DNA from: Nocardioides sp.
Lineage (GTDB): Bacteria > Actinomycetota > Actinomycetes > Propionibacteriales > Nocardioidaceae
Length of the DNA: 64,000 nt
Assembly (NCBI RefSeq): GCF_030150155.1
Contig: NZ_JASLGR010000039.1
Span: 62,001 to 126,000, forward strand
Direction: 5' to 3'
In this document: in pieces, positions 1 through 8,185 of the stretch
How the letters are laid out: each line of letters begins with the position of its first letter
Position numbering within the stretch: position 1 is the first letter of the stretch
Position numbers and translations under genes: made by a program
Notes under the pieces: generated by a model
The model's input: the letters and a program-made list of their open reading frames with translations, nothing else
What the model was told of the DNA's origin: nothing
Database searches by the model: none

Positions 1-38
1 GGCCACGTCGGCCCGTTTTTTCAGGGCCGGGGTCGCCC

Positions 39-1487
39 TCAGAAGTCGGGCTCGACCGCGTGCAGGTTCGGCGGTCCCTGCGGCGTGGGCATCCGGGCCT
101 GGCGGTTGTCCTGGGAGCGGAGCACCCCGAGCAGGTTGAGGGCCGAGAGCACGTTGTCGACGGCCATCACGTCGAGGCCGTCGACCCGGCGCCTGCCCGG
201 GCGGGCACCGGGCTCGACCGGCACCACCGCGGTGGTGAAGCCGAGCCGGGCCGCCTCGGCGATCCGCTGGGGCAGGTCCCGCACCCGGCGCAGCTCACCG
301 GCCAGGCCGATCTCGCCCATCGCCACCACCCCGCGCGGTGCCGGGTCGCCGTTGGCGGCCGAGGCCAGGGCGACGGCGACGGCCAGGTCCGAGGCCGGCT
401 CAGTCAGCCGGGCCCCGCCCACGGTGGAGGTGAAGACGTCGGCCATCTGCAGGCCGACGCCGCAGTGCCGGTCGAGGACGGCCAGGACCAGGGCGACCCG
501 GGAGCCGTCCAGTCCGGACGTGGTGCGCCGGGGTCGCTCCATCGCCGTGCGGGTGACCAGGGCCTGCACCTCGGCCAGCATCGGCCGACGGCCCTCCATC
601 GTGACAGCGACGCAGGTGCCGGCGACCGGGCGCTGGTGGGACTCCATGAAGAGGCCGGTCGGGTCGGCGACGGCGGCGATCCCGTCGGAGTTGAGCTCGA
701 AGCAGCCGACCTCGTCGACCGGGCCGAACCGGTTCTTGGTGGCGCGCACCATCCGGAACCGGGAGTTGCGGTCGCCCTCGAAGCCGAGCACGACGTCGAC
801 CAGGTGCTCCAGCACCCGCGGCCCCGCGATCGAGCCGTCCTTGGTGACGTGGCCGACGAGCACGGTGGTGATGTTGCGGGTCTTGGCGGTGCGGACCAGG
901 GCCGCCGCGACCTCCTTGACCTGGGAGACACCGCCGGGGACGCCCTCGATCCCGGCCGCGTTGATGGTCTGCACGGAGTCGATCACGAGCAGCTCGGGCT
1001 TGACCTGCTCGATGTGGGTCAGCACCGCACCCAGGTCGGTCTCGGCAGCGAGGAAGAGCTCGGACTGGACGGCGTCGGTGCGGTCGGCCCGGAGTCGGAC
1101 CTGGGAGGCGGACTCCTCCCCGGAGACGTAGAGCGCCCGGCGCGAGGCTCGGGCGGTCTGGGAGGCGACCTCGAGCAGCAGGGTGGACTTGCCGACGCCG
1201 GGCTCGCCGGCCAGCAGGATCACCGCGCCGGGGACCAGGCCACCGCCCAGCACCCGGTCCAGCTCGGGCACCCCCGACGTACGGAAGGACGACTCGGTCA
1301 CCGAGACCTCGCCGATCGGGACGGCCTTGGTCGTGACGGCGGCAGGGGCGGTGCGCGATGCGGTCGCCGACGCGACGGCGACCTCGGCGACGGAGCCCCA
1401 GGCCTGGCACTCGCCGCAGCGGCCGACCCACTTGCCGGTCTCCCAGCCGCACTCGCTACAGCGGAAACTCACACGTGCCTTGGCCAT
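39..1487 (-). CDS. radA: DNA repair protein RadA
   Basis: RadA is a RecA-like ATPase that helps process recombination intermediates, acting as a branch-migration helicase. The 482-residue product has the family layout: an N-terminal four-Cys zinc finger (C10, C13, C24, C27), a Walker A motif GEPGVGKST near residues 94-102, the RadA signature KNRFG at 251-255, and a Lon-protease-like C-terminal domain. I start at ATG 1487 because the zinc finger follows at once; the open frame runs upstream to 1610, but that extension is Arg/Pro-rich and unlike the family. A TAGCGT box lies 7 nt before this ATG, so the mRNA may be leaderless. It is divergent from the LacI-type gene. Confidence 0.97.
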   Translation of the reverse strand: MAKARVSFRCSECGWETGKWVGRCGECQAWGSVAEVAVASATASRTAPAAVTTKAVPIGEVSVTESSFRTSGVPELDRVLGGGLVPGAVILLAGEPGVGKSTLLLEVASQTARASRRALYVSGEESASQVRLRADRTDAVQSELFLAAETDLGAVLTHIEQVKPELLVIDSVQTINAAGIEGVPGGVSQVKEVAAALVRTAKTRNITTVLVGHVTKDGSIAGPRVLEHLVDVVLGFEGDRNSRFRMVRATKNRFGPVDEVGCFELNSDGIAAVADPTGLFMESHQRPVAGTCVAVTMEGRRPMLAEVQALVTRTAMERPRRTTSGLDGSRVALVLAVLDRHCGVGLQMADVFTSTVGGARLTEPASDLAVAVALASAANGDPAPRGVVAMGEIGLAGELRRVRDLPQRIAEAARLGFTTAVVPVEPGARPGRRRVDGLDVMAVDNVLSALNLLGVLRSQDNRQARMPTPQGPPNLHAVEPDF

Positions 1488-1494
1488 GACGCTC

Positions 1495-1500
1495 ACGCTA
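1495..1500 (-). promoter_or_regulatory. Candidate -10 box of radA (leaderless)
   Basis: Reads TAGCGT on the minus strand and ends 7 nt before the radA ATG, leaving no room for a ribosome binding site. It shares the form TANNNT-GAGC with several other genes of the window. No convincing -35 box is visible. Confidence 0.4.
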
Positions 1501-1646
1501 GGCCATCGCGCCGACAGAACCCGCCGCTTCGAACGCCCCCGGACCCCGCCCGGACGCCCACCCGGACCGCGCCCGCACGTCTCACGCCCGTGCCGCGGTG
1601 TCCCGCTCACAGCCTGGACCGGGCGACAGTGACGGACCCCGACCGA

Positions 1647-1652
1647 TATGCT
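1647..1652 (+). promoter_or_regulatory. Candidate -10 box of the LacI-type regulator
   Basis: TATGCT, with a poor -35 (GCGACA at 1623-1628, 18-nt spacer). Transcription from here would give a leader of about 30 nt containing the AGGGGAGG ribosome binding site at 1674-1681. Confidence 0.3.
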
Positions 1653-1689
1653 GACCCTTGGAACGATCCAGGCAGGGGAGGTGAGCGGG

Positions 1690-2724
1690 GTGGCGCGCTA
1701 CGCGATGTCCGCACCCACGCTGGCCGACGTCGCCGAGCTGGCGGGCGTCTCGCGTCAGACCGTGTCGAACGCGGTCAACAGCCCCGACCTGCTCCGTCCC
1801 GAGACTCTACTGCGTGTGCAGGAGGCGATCGACCGTCTGGGCTACAAGCCCAACCGCGCCGCCCGGAACCTGCGCACCCGGACCTCCCACCTGATCGGCC
1901 TGCGGATGGGCCCGGTCCAGGAGGGCACCGCCAGCGCGATCATGGACCGCTTCGTGCACTCCCTGGTGGAGACCAGCCGCGAGGCGGGCTACCACATCCT
2001 GCTCTTCACCGGCTCCCACGAGGACCCGCTGGAGGGGTACGACGACCTGCTTCGCTCCACCGCTGTGGACGCGTTCGTGCTGACCGACACGTATCAGGGC
2101 CACGGCGTCGCCGCCTGGCTGCGCGAGCGACGCGCCCCGTTCGTCAGCTTCGGCCGACCGTGGGGCGACCCGGAGGCACGCCACCCGTGGGTCGACATCG
2201 ACAGCTCCGCCGGCGCCGAGCTCGCCACCCAGCACCTGATCGACAAGGGCCACCGCCGGATCGCCTGGATCGGCTGGCGCAAGGACTCCGTGCTCGGCGA
2301 GGAGCGGCGCTCGGGCTGGCTGCACGCGATGCACACCGCCGGGCTGTCCACCACCGGCCTGGCCTCGCGGGTCGAGGACACCATCGCCTCGGGGCGCAGC
2401 GCCGCCGAGGTGCTGCTCGACGAGGCGCACCCGACCGCGTTCGTCTGTGCCTCCGACACCCTCGCCGTCGGCGTGCTGCACACCCTGGCCGAGCGCCGGC
2501 TCCAGGCCGGTGACGACATCGCCGTGGTCGGATTCGACGACTCCCAGGTCGCCCAGACCGTCTGGCCCGGGCTGTCCAGCGTCCGCCAGCCCCTGGAGCG
2601 GGCCGCGACCCAGGTGGTCCGCCAGCTGGAGGGGCTGCTCTCCACGCCGTCGCAGCCGCACCCCGGGGTGATGCTCACCCCGACCCTGGAGGTCCGCGGC
2701 ACGTCGGGTCCCGACCTGGTCTGA
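1690..2724 (+). CDS. LacI family transcriptional regulator
   Basis: A DNA-binding repressor or activator of the LacI/GalR family. The N-terminal helix-turn-helix is clear (LADVAELAGVSRQTVSNAVN), followed by the hinge sequence RLGYKPNRAARNLR and a periplasmic-binding-protein-like effector domain ending in the typical IAVVGFDDS and SSVRQPLE motifs. GTG 1690 is the chosen start because AGGGGAGG (1674-1681) lies about 8 nt upstream; ATG 1705 is also possible, and the open frame reaches 1648. The effector is presumably a sugar or related metabolite, but no sugar operon adjoins, so the regulon cannot be read here. The flavoprotein gene downstream follows after 57 nt. Confidence 0.93.
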   Translation: MARYAMSAPTLADVAELAGVSRQTVSNAVNSPDLLRPETLLRVQEAIDRLGYKPNRAARNLRTRTSHLIGLRMGPVQEGTASAIMDRFVHSLVETSREAGYHILLFTGSHEDPLEGYDDLLRSTAVDAFVLTDTYQGHGVAAWLRERRAPFVSFGRPWGDPEARHPWVDIDSSAGAELATQHLIDKGHRRIAWIGWRKDSVLGEERRSGWLHAMHTAGLSTTGLASRVEDTIASGRSAAEVLLDEAHPTAFVCASDTLAVGVLHTLAERRLQAGDDIAVVGFDDSQVAQTVWPGLSSVRQPLERAATQVVRQLEGLLSTPSQPHPGVMLTPTLEVRGTSGPDLV

Positions 2725-2781
2725 GCCCGGATCCCTCTGCAGGGGTGGGAAGTTCGACCACCGGTGTGCTGTTGTGGGGGT

Positions 2782-3969
2782 ATGAGCGATCTCGTCATCA
2801 TCGGTGCCGGACTCACTGCCGCAACGGCGATCGAGACTCTGCGCGAGCAGGGTTTCGACGCAGCGATCACCCTCGTCGGGGCCGAGCCGAGGCCGCCGTA
2901 CGAACGTCCGCAGCTGTCCAAGGAGATGCTCGCGGGCAAGGAGTTCTCCCTGCGACACGACGAGCAGTGGTACGCCGATCACCAGGTCACGCTCCGCCTC
3001 GACGTGGCGGTCACCGCGATCGACCGGGACCTGCGCACCGTCACCCTCGCCGACGGCTCCTGGCTGCCCTACGACCAGCTCCTGATCGCCACCGGCGCCT
3101 CGGCCCGCATCCCCGACCTGCCCGGCGTCGAGCGTGCTCTGCCGCTGCGCACCAAGGAGGACGCTGACGCGATCCTGGCCGGGTTCAAGGACGCCTCCAG
3201 CCTGGTCACGGTCGGTGGCGGCTGGATCGGCCTGGAGGTCGCCGCCGCTGCCCGCGCCGCCGGCCTCGACGTGACGGTGCTGGAGCAGGCCGCCAAGCCG
3301 CTGCTCACCGTCCTGGGCGACGAGCTGGCCGACTACGTCGTCGGCGTGCACGAGTCCCACGGCGTCACGATCCGCACCGGCGTCACCGTGCAGGGGCTGA
3401 GCAACGACGCGGTCCTGACCGACGCCGGTGAGGTCCCGGCCGACCTGGTCGTGCTCGGTGTCGGGGCGGTGCCCAATGACGCCCTGGCCCGCGCCGCCGG
3501 CCTGGAGGTCGGGGAGCGTGGCGGCATCGTCACCAACGACCACCTCGAGACCGCCGACCCGCGGATCTTCGCCGCCGGCGACGTCGCCCTGGCCGAGCAC
3601 CTGGACTACGGTCCGCTGCGGGTGGAGCACTGGGACAACGCGATCAAGCAGGGCCGCCTCGCCGCCCGCGCGATCCTGGGCCAGCACGTGCACTACGACT
3701 GGCAGCCCTACTTCTACACCGACCAGTTCGAGTTCTCGATGGAGTACGTCGGCCACAGCGCGCCCCACGACGAGGTCGTGATCCGGGGCGACCTGAAGGC
3801 GAGCACCTTCATCGCCTACTGGCTGGCGCCGCTGTCCGAGGGTGGGGACGCCTCGCAGCGCACCGTGACGGCGGCGATGAATGTCGGGATCTGGGACGTC
3901 AACGAGCAGTTGCGGGCCCTGGTCGGGACCAGTGTCGACCCGGCTGAGCTGACCGACCTGCAGGGCTGA
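2782..3969 (+). CDS. FAD-dependent oxidoreductase, ferredoxin/rubredoxin reductase type
   Basis: The 395-residue flavoprotein resembles the NAD(P)H-dependent reductases that feed electrons to ferredoxins or rubredoxins of oxygenases and P450s. It has an N-terminal FAD Rossmann motif (VIIGAGLTAATAIETL), the early PYERPQLSKE motif typical of this group, an NAD(P)-binding motif VGGGWIGLEVAAAARAAG near the middle, the second FAD motif FAAGDVAL, and a C-terminal reductase domain. I start at ATG 2782, since the upstream codons (MCCCGG) do not fit the family. No ferredoxin or oxygenase gene adjoins, so the electron partner is unknown. Confidence 0.92.
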   Translation: MSDLVIIGAGLTAATAIETLREQGFDAAITLVGAEPRPPYERPQLSKEMLAGKEFSLRHDEQWYADHQVTLRLDVAVTAIDRDLRTVTLADGSWLPYDQLLIATGASARIPDLPGVERALPLRTKEDADAILAGFKDASSLVTVGGGWIGLEVAAAARAAGLDVTVLEQAAKPLLTVLGDELADYVVGVHESHGVTIRTGVTVQGLSNDAVLTDAGEVPADLVVLGVGAVPNDALARAAGLEVGERGGIVTNDHLETADPRIFAAGDVALAEHLDYGPLRVEHWDNAIKQGRLAARAILGQHVHYDWQPYFYTDQFEFSMEYVGHSAPHDEVVIRGDLKASTFIAYWLAPLSEGGDASQRTVTAAMNVGIWDVNEQLRALVGTSVDPAELTDLQG

Positions 3970-3975
3970 CAGAAC

Positions 3976-4015
3976 CGGACAGGCCCGGACGGACCCGGAC
4001 AGGCCCAGACAGCCC
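3976..4015. repeat. Four imperfect 10-bp tandem repeats
   Basis: Decamers of the form CGGACAGGCC, CGGACGGACC, CGGACAGGCC and CAGACAGCCC follow head to tail in the short gap between two convergent genes. It may be simple slippage DNA, and no hairpin stands out. Confidence 0.6.
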
Positions 4016-4023
4016 CGTGCAGG

Positions 4024-4752
4024 TCAGAAGGTCCTGCTCCACAGGTTGACCGCGTAGTCGACCTCGAGACCGGTGTGCTCGGCCAGTACGGCGTCGGCCA
4101 CCTCGGGGGTGAACTCGATCCGCACCACCGCCTCGAGGTCGGCGCGCGAGCCGAACCGCCAGCCCATGTCGATCGAGCGCCGGCTCCAGCCGTTGACCGA
4201 CCACCAGCGCTCGATCGCGTCCGGGTCGACCATCGGGTAGCCGCGCCGGAACCAGGCGCCGAAGGTCGATCGGGTGGCGTCGTTGTCGATCACCATCGCG
4301 GTGCCGCCACGACGCATCACCCGGTCGAGCTCGGCCAGGCCGGGCTCGGCGCCGGGGCCGAAGAAGTACGCCCAGCGCACGTGCACGACGTCGATCGAGG
4401 CGTCGGGGACCGGGAGCCGCTGCGCGACGCCGGTGCGGACCTCGACGTTGCTCAGCCGGCGCGTCCGGCGCGCGGCCAGGGCCGCCAGGGAGGGGTGCGG
4501 CTCCACCCCGATCACCGTGGCGGCGTCGGCGGCGAAGAGCGGCAGATGGAAGCCGGTGCCGCAGCCGAGGTCCAGGGCCGTGCGTCCGGTCCAGTCGGCG
4601 CGCTCGCGCAGGGCCGCCCAGAGGGTTCCGTCAGGGTCCACCGCCCGGTTCTCCACCTCGTAGGTGGCGGTGTGGTCCCAGATGTTCGGAGACGGGATCG
4701 CCCCGTCCGGCTGGACGGGGCGACCCGAACGAGACGACGGGAGGCGGATCAG
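4024..4752 (-). CDS. Class I SAM-dependent methyltransferase (start codon uncertain)
   Basis: A small-molecule methyltransferase of unknown substrate. Motif I (ALDLGCGTGFHLP) and the following GVEPHPSLAALAARR and VHVRWAYFFGPGAEPGLAELDRV-like segments place it in the class I fold; the C-terminal half carries a conserved WW-containing region. The N-terminal stretch NIWDHTATYEVENRAVDPDG resembles many actinobacterial relatives, so translation should begin before it. Between the VOC stop and this stretch there is no in-frame ATG, GTG or TTG. CTG at 4752, which overlaps the VOC stop codon, is the nearest candidate. Alternatives are GTG 4860 or ATG 4896 inside the VOC gene, or GTG 4656, which would cut conserved residues. 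Confidence 0.8.
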   Translation of the reverse strand: MIRLPSSRSGRPVQPDGAIPSPNIWDHTATYEVENRAVDPDGTLWAALRERADWTGRTALDLGCGTGFHLPLFAADAATVIGVEPHPSLAALAARRTRRLSNVEVRTGVAQRLPVPDASIDVVHVRWAYFFGPGAEPGLAELDRVMRRGGTAMVIDNDATRSTFGAWFRRGYPMVDPDAIERWWSVNGWSRRSIDMGWRFGSRADLEAVVRIEFTPEVADAVLAEHTGLEVDYAVNLWSRTF

Positions 4753-5405
4753 ATCCGGACCTCTCCGGTCGGGCCACGGAAGTTGGCGGCCAGCAGGCCG
4801 GGGGTGCCGTGCTCGGCGGCCCAGCGGATCTCGACGTTCTCGGCGGGGCGACCGGTCCACGGGTCGACGCGCTCGGCGAGGTCCTCGCCCAGCCACTCCT
4901 TGACCCGGGTGGGGTCACCGGAGATCTCCAGGGAGGTCAGGGTGACGTCGGAGCCGGCGTTGCCGGGGTGGGTGTCGGGGGACTCCCACTGGATGAAGTA
5001 GGGCAGCTGCGGGTCGACGATCAGGTCGTTGATGCCGATCTGCTTCCAGAGCAGCTCCGAGCCGTTCGGCTTGTGCCGGTTGCCCGGCACGGCCTTGCGA
5101 CCGAGGCGCTCCTCGACCGGGGCCATGTCGTCGACGCGGACGACCCAACCCATCCAGCCGCCACCCAGGGCGGAGCGGGCCTTGACGGCCTGGCCGAAGG
5201 GGGCCTTGTCCGAGGCCGGGTGCTCGAGTGCCTCGACGATCTCGATGTAGAGGCCGCCGCGCAGCGGGAGCGTGTAGTTGCGAGTACCGAAACGAGGGTG
5301 GACCCCACCGTCCTCGAACTCCTGACCGAGGAGCTCGCCGATCCGCTTCGCAGTGGCGATCAACCCGTCAGGGCCGGCTGCATAAGAGAGATGGTCCAGG
5401 CGCAT
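4749..5405 (-). CDS. VOC family (glyoxalase-like domain) protein
   Basis: The 218-residue protein begins with MRLDHLSYAAGPDGL and has the glyoxalase-like repeat structure of the vicinal-oxygen-chelate superfamily (Glyoxalase_3-like): HPRFGTRNYTLPL, YIEIVEAL and later PYFIQWE. Such proteins usually bind a metal and act as lyases, isomerases or dioxygenases. No substrate can be assigned from sequence. It lies upstream of, and probably cotranscribed with, the methyltransferase. AAGAAT sits 6 nt before the ATG, which could be a leaderless promoter. Confidence 0.88.
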   Translation of the reverse strand: MRLDHLSYAAGPDGLIATAKRIGELLGQEFEDGGVHPRFGTRNYTLPLRGGLYIEIVEALEHPASDKAPFGQAVKARSALGGGWMGWVVRVDDMAPVEERLGRKAVPGNRHKPNGSELLWKQIGINDLIVDPQLPYFIQWESPDTHPGNAGSDVTLTSLEISGDPTRVKEWLGEDLAERVDPWTGRPAENVEIRWAAEHGTPGLLAANFRGPTGEVRI

Positions 5406-5455
5406 GTAGGGATTCTTAACAACGACTGAGAGAGGTTCGACACGGGGGTCGGAAT

Positions 5456-5471
5456 CTCTTGACGTCGAGAG
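5456..5471. promoter_or_regulatory. Near-palindrome upstream of the VOC gene
   Basis: CTCTTGACGTCGAGAG is symmetric at 14 of 16 positions around GACGTC and lies about 50-65 nt upstream of the VOC start. It could be an operator, but no function is known and chance is possible. Confidence 0.25.
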
Positions 5472-5539
5472 TTAAGGACGCGGGGTCCCGATGACCGGGA
5501 AGGCTGCCCGAAACGCTTGACAGGAGCGGCTGTTCGCGA

Positions 5540-6304
5540 TCACTGCGGGTCGGCCGGATGCAGGGCCAGCAGCGACCGGGAGCGCACGTGCGCCTCGCAG
5601 TGCCGGGCGAGCTCGGCGTACCCCTGCGGGCCGAGTAGCGCGACGAGCTCGTCCCGCGAGGTCACGAAGAGCGGCTCGACGGCGCTGTGCGCGATCGGGT
5701 TGCCAGTGCAGTACCAGTCCAGGTCGTGGCCGCCCGGCCCCCAGCCACGCCGGTCGTACTCGGTGATCGTCACCTCGGTGTACGTCGATCCGTCGGTCCG
5801 CTCGACCTCGCGGAAGAGCCGCCGGATCGGCAGCTGCCAGCACACGTCGGGCTTGGTCTCGACGTGGGAGACGCCGGTGTCCATCGCCAGCACGTGCAGC
5901 GCACAGCCGGCGCCACGGCCGAAGCCGGGACGGTTGGCGAAGACGCAGCCCTCCTCCCCGTCGACGCTGTGCGTGCGGGTCTTGCGGCTGCCCTCCTCGT
6001 CGAGCTCGACCCAGTCGTCGGTCTCCACCGCACGCCCGGCGGGCTTGAACTGCCACTGCGCCGCGGTGAGCTGCTCGACCGAGCGCCGGGTCCGGGCCTC
6101 GTCCTCCTCGTCGGAGAAGTGCGCGCCCAGGGTGCAGCAGCCCACGCTCGGCGAGGAGGCGTAGATCCCCGCGCAGCCGGTGCCGAAGATGCAGGAGTAG
6201 GCCGAGGTCAACCAGGTCAGATCCGCCTTGATCAGCTCGTCGGTGTCGTCGGGGTTGGTGAACTCGACCCACGCTCGCGGGAAATCGAGACTGACCTCTG
6301 GCAT
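5540..6304 (-). CDS. Cys-rich protein with YkgJ/DUF3109-like cysteine pattern
   Basis: The 254-residue product has no family I can name with certainty. Near its N-terminus is a C-x5-C-x11-CC block (from SCIFGTGCAG to GCCTLGAHF), and in the middle are GCVFANRP, GCALHVLA and DVCWQLPIRR, an order that resembles the metal-chelating C...C..CC / C-x-IH / C-x-xP pattern of YkgJ and DUF3109 proteins. It is therefore probably a cytoplasmic Fe-S or zinc protein; this is inference. ATG 6304 is chosen because TAGGCT lies 7 nt upstream, the leaderless pattern of the window. It is divergent from ppx with only 45 bp between the two starts. Confidence 0.8.
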   Translation of the reverse strand: MPEVSLDFPRAWVEFTNPDDTDELIKADLTWLTSAYSCIFGTGCAGIYASSPSVGCCTLGAHFSDEEDEARTRRSVEQLTAAQWQFKPAGRAVETDDWVELDEEGSRKTRTHSVDGEEGCVFANRPGFGRGAGCALHVLAMDTGVSHVETKPDVCWQLPIRRLFREVERTDGSTYTEVTITEYDRRGWGPGGHDLDWYCTGNPIAHSAVEPLFVTSRDELVALLGPQGYAELARHCEAHVRSRSLLALHPADPQ

Positions 6305-6311
6305 GGCGCTC

Positions 6312-6317
6312 AGCCTA
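6312..6317 (-). promoter_or_regulatory. Candidate -10 box of the Cys-rich gene (leaderless)
   Basis: TAGGCT on the minus strand, 7 nt before ATG 6304 (TAGGCT-gagcgcc-ATG). It lies back to back with the -10 candidate of ppx, so the two promoters would share upstream DNA. Confidence 0.45.
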
Positions 6318-6336
6318 CGACCCTCCTCCTGCGCGA

Positions 6337-6342
6337 TACGCT
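6337..6342 (+). promoter_or_regulatory. Candidate -10 box of ppx (leaderless)
   Basis: TACGCT, 7 nt before the ppx ATG at 6350, with no ribosome binding site between. Confidence 0.4.
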
Positions 6343-6349
6343 GGCGATC

Positions 6350-7291
6350 ATGCGTCTGGGCGTGCTCGACATCGGCTCCAACACGGGCCACCTGCTGGTC
6401 GTCGACGCCCATGCGGGGGCCGCGCCCCTGCCGGCGTACTCCTTCAAGCAGCCGCTGCGCCTGGCCGAGCACCTCGATGCCGCCGGCGAGGTCTCCCAGG
6501 TCGGCATCGACGCGCTCACCGACTTCGTCCGCGAGGCCGCGCACGTCGCCGACGAGAAGGGCTGCGCCGAGGTGATGGCGTTCGCCACCAGCGCGGTGCG
6601 CGACGCGACCAACTCCGAGGACGTGCTCGCCCACGTCGAGCGCAGCACCGGCATCCGGCTCGAGGTGCTCTCGGGTGAGGACGAGGCCCGCCTGACCTTC
6701 CTCGCGGTGCGCCGCTGGTTCGGCTGGAGCGCGGGCCGCCTAGTCGTCTTCGACATCGGCGGCGGCTCCCTGGAGCTGGCCGGCGGTGCCGACGAGGCCC
6801 CCGACGTGGCCTGGTCCCTGCCGCTGGGCGCAGCCCGCCTGGCCAGCAACTTCGACGCCCGTACGCCGACCGACGAGGAGCTGCGCGAGCTGCGCCGTCA
6901 GATCCGCGCCACGATCGCGCGCAACGCCGGCCAGCTCATCCGGGCGGGCGCCCCGGACCGGGCGGTGGCGAGCTCGAAGACGTTCCGCTCCCTGGCCCGG
7001 ATCACCGGAGCCGCCCCGAGCGCCGACGGGCCGCTCACCCGGCGGGTGCTGCCGCTGGCCGAGCTGCGCACCTGGATCCCCAAGCTGGTCGCGATGAACC
7101 TCGACGAGCTCAGCCAGCTCCCCGGGGTGAGTGCCAGCCGGGCCCACCAGATCGTTCCGGGGGCCCTGGTCGCCGAGGCCTGCATGGACATCTTCGATCT
7201 GCCCGAGCTCGAGGTCTGCCCGTGGGCGCTGCGGGAGGGCGTGATCCTCGACCGGCTCGACCAGCTCAGCGTCCTGAGCGATCCGTCGTGA
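6350..7291 (+). CDS. ppx: Ppx/GppA family phosphatase
   Basis: An exopolyphosphatase / pppGpp phosphohydrolase-type enzyme of the ASKHA fold, 313 residues, the short actinobacterial form without the C-terminal HD domain. The first phosphate motif is LDIGSNTGHLLVVDA, the second VFDIGGGSLELAGG, with the conserved ATSAVRDATN and SGEDEARLTF between. It likely hydrolyses polyphosphate or pppGpp, though the two activities cannot be separated by eye. The stop overlaps the GTG start of the isomerase-like gene by 4 nt, so the two are translationally coupled; M. tuberculosis Rv0496 and Rv0498 have a similar arrangement. Confidence 0.93.
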   Translation: MRLGVLDIGSNTGHLLVVDAHAGAAPLPAYSFKQPLRLAEHLDAAGEVSQVGIDALTDFVREAAHVADEKGCAEVMAFATSAVRDATNSEDVLAHVERSTGIRLEVLSGEDEARLTFLAVRRWFGWSAGRLVVFDIGGGSLELAGGADEAPDVAWSLPLGAARLASNFDARTPTDEELRELRRQIRATIARNAGQLIRAGAPDRAVASSKTFRSLARITGAAPSADGPLTRRVLPLAELRTWIPKLVAMNLDELSQLPGVSASRAHQIVPGALVAEACMDIFDLPELEVCPWALREGVILDRLDQLSVLSDPS

Positions 7292-8145
7292 CCGCCGCAC
7301 CCACGCCGCTGCGGGTCGGCCTGTCGACGGTCTCGGTCTACCCGGAGTCGACGGCTCAGGCCTTCGACTGGGCCGTCACGCTGGGCTACGACGCCGTCGA
7401 GGTGATGGTCGGTGTGGACCGGGACTCGACCAACATCGAGTCGGTGCGTCAGCTCGCCGAGGGCCACGGCGTCGCGGTCAGCGCGATCCACGCGCCCTGC
7501 CTGCTCTTCACCCAGCGGGTCTGGGGGAGCGAGCCGTGGGGCAAGCTGGAGCGGTCCGCCGAGATGGCCCACGCCGTCGGGGCAGGCACCGTCGTGGTGC
7601 ATCCGCCGTTCCGCTGGCAGCGCGACTACGCGCGCTACTTCGTCGAGGGGATCAAGCGCCTCGAGCGCGAGACCGGACTGATCTACGCCGTCGAGAACAT
7701 GTACCCGTGGAAGGCCAGCGGCAAGCGGCAGGGCTCGGTCGAGATGTACCTGCCCGAGCGCGACCCCTCCACCGCCAGCCCCGACACCTACGCGCACGGC
7801 ACCCTCGACCTCTCCCATGCCGCGATCGCGGGCGACGACGTGGTCGAGATGGCCCAGCGCTGGGGCGACCGGCTGCGCCACATCCACCTGACCGACGGCA
7901 CCGGCTCGGCCAAGGACGAGCACCTCGTGCCCGGCCGGGGCACGACCGGTGCCGACCGCTTCCTGCACCACCTGGTCGAGACCGGGTTCGACGGCGAGAT
8001 CATCGTCGAGATCACCACCCGCAAGGCCGGCAGCCGCGAGGCCCGCGGCGAGCTGCTGGCCGAGTCGCTGGCCTTCGCCCGCACCCACCTGGGACAGAGC
8101 GGCACCCCGGTGCCTCCCACGCCCGCCTCACCACCCACCGAGTGA
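7288..8145 (+). CDS. Sugar phosphate isomerase/epimerase family protein (TIM barrel)
   Basis: The 285-residue protein has the xylose-isomerase-like TIM-barrel pattern: an N-terminal VGLSTVSVYP strand, AIHAPCLLF, GTVVVHPPFRW, YAVENMYPW with the conserved Glu, LDLSHAAIAG, RLRHIHLTDG and a final GEIIVEITTR with the metal-binding Glu. Substrate unknown. Translation starts at a GTG whose last bases overlap the ppx stop (GTGA). It matches the position of Rv0498 between the Ppx/GppA gene and proC in mycobacteria. Confidence 0.9.
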   Translation: MTAAPTPLRVGLSTVSVYPESTAQAFDWAVTLGYDAVEVMVGVDRDSTNIESVRQLAEGHGVAVSAIHAPCLLFTQRVWGSEPWGKLERSAEMAHAVGAGTVVVHPPFRWQRDYARYFVEGIKRLERETGLIYAVENMYPWKASGKRQGSVEMYLPERDPSTASPDTYAHGTLDLSHAAIAGDDVVEMAQRWGDRLRHIHLTDGTGSAKDEHLVPGRGTTGADRFLHHLVETGFDGEIIVEITTRKAGSREARGELLAESLAFARTHLGQSGTPVPPTPASPPTE

Positions 8146-8173
8146 GCCCCGCCACGTCGAGCGCGAAACTCCT

Positions 8174-8179
8174 TAGACT
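8174..8179 (+). promoter_or_regulatory. Candidate -10 box of proC (leaderless)
   Basis: TAGACT, 6 nt before the proC GTG. Confidence 0.4.
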
Positions 8180-8185
8180 GGCACC

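Noticed and set aside
1..38. Possible terminator (GGCCC/GGGCC at 10-28) or start of a disA-like gene after radA
   Set aside because: Only a 5-bp stem and too little sequence to identify a gene.
60..2513. Long plus-strand ORF (817 residues) opposite radA and running into the LacI-type gene
   Set aside because: Antisense and out-of-frame shadow of GC-rich codons; radA and the regulator explain the region. The same applies to the other long Arg/Pro/Gly-rich frames, such as those at 58941-62819 and 31104-33404 on the minus strand.
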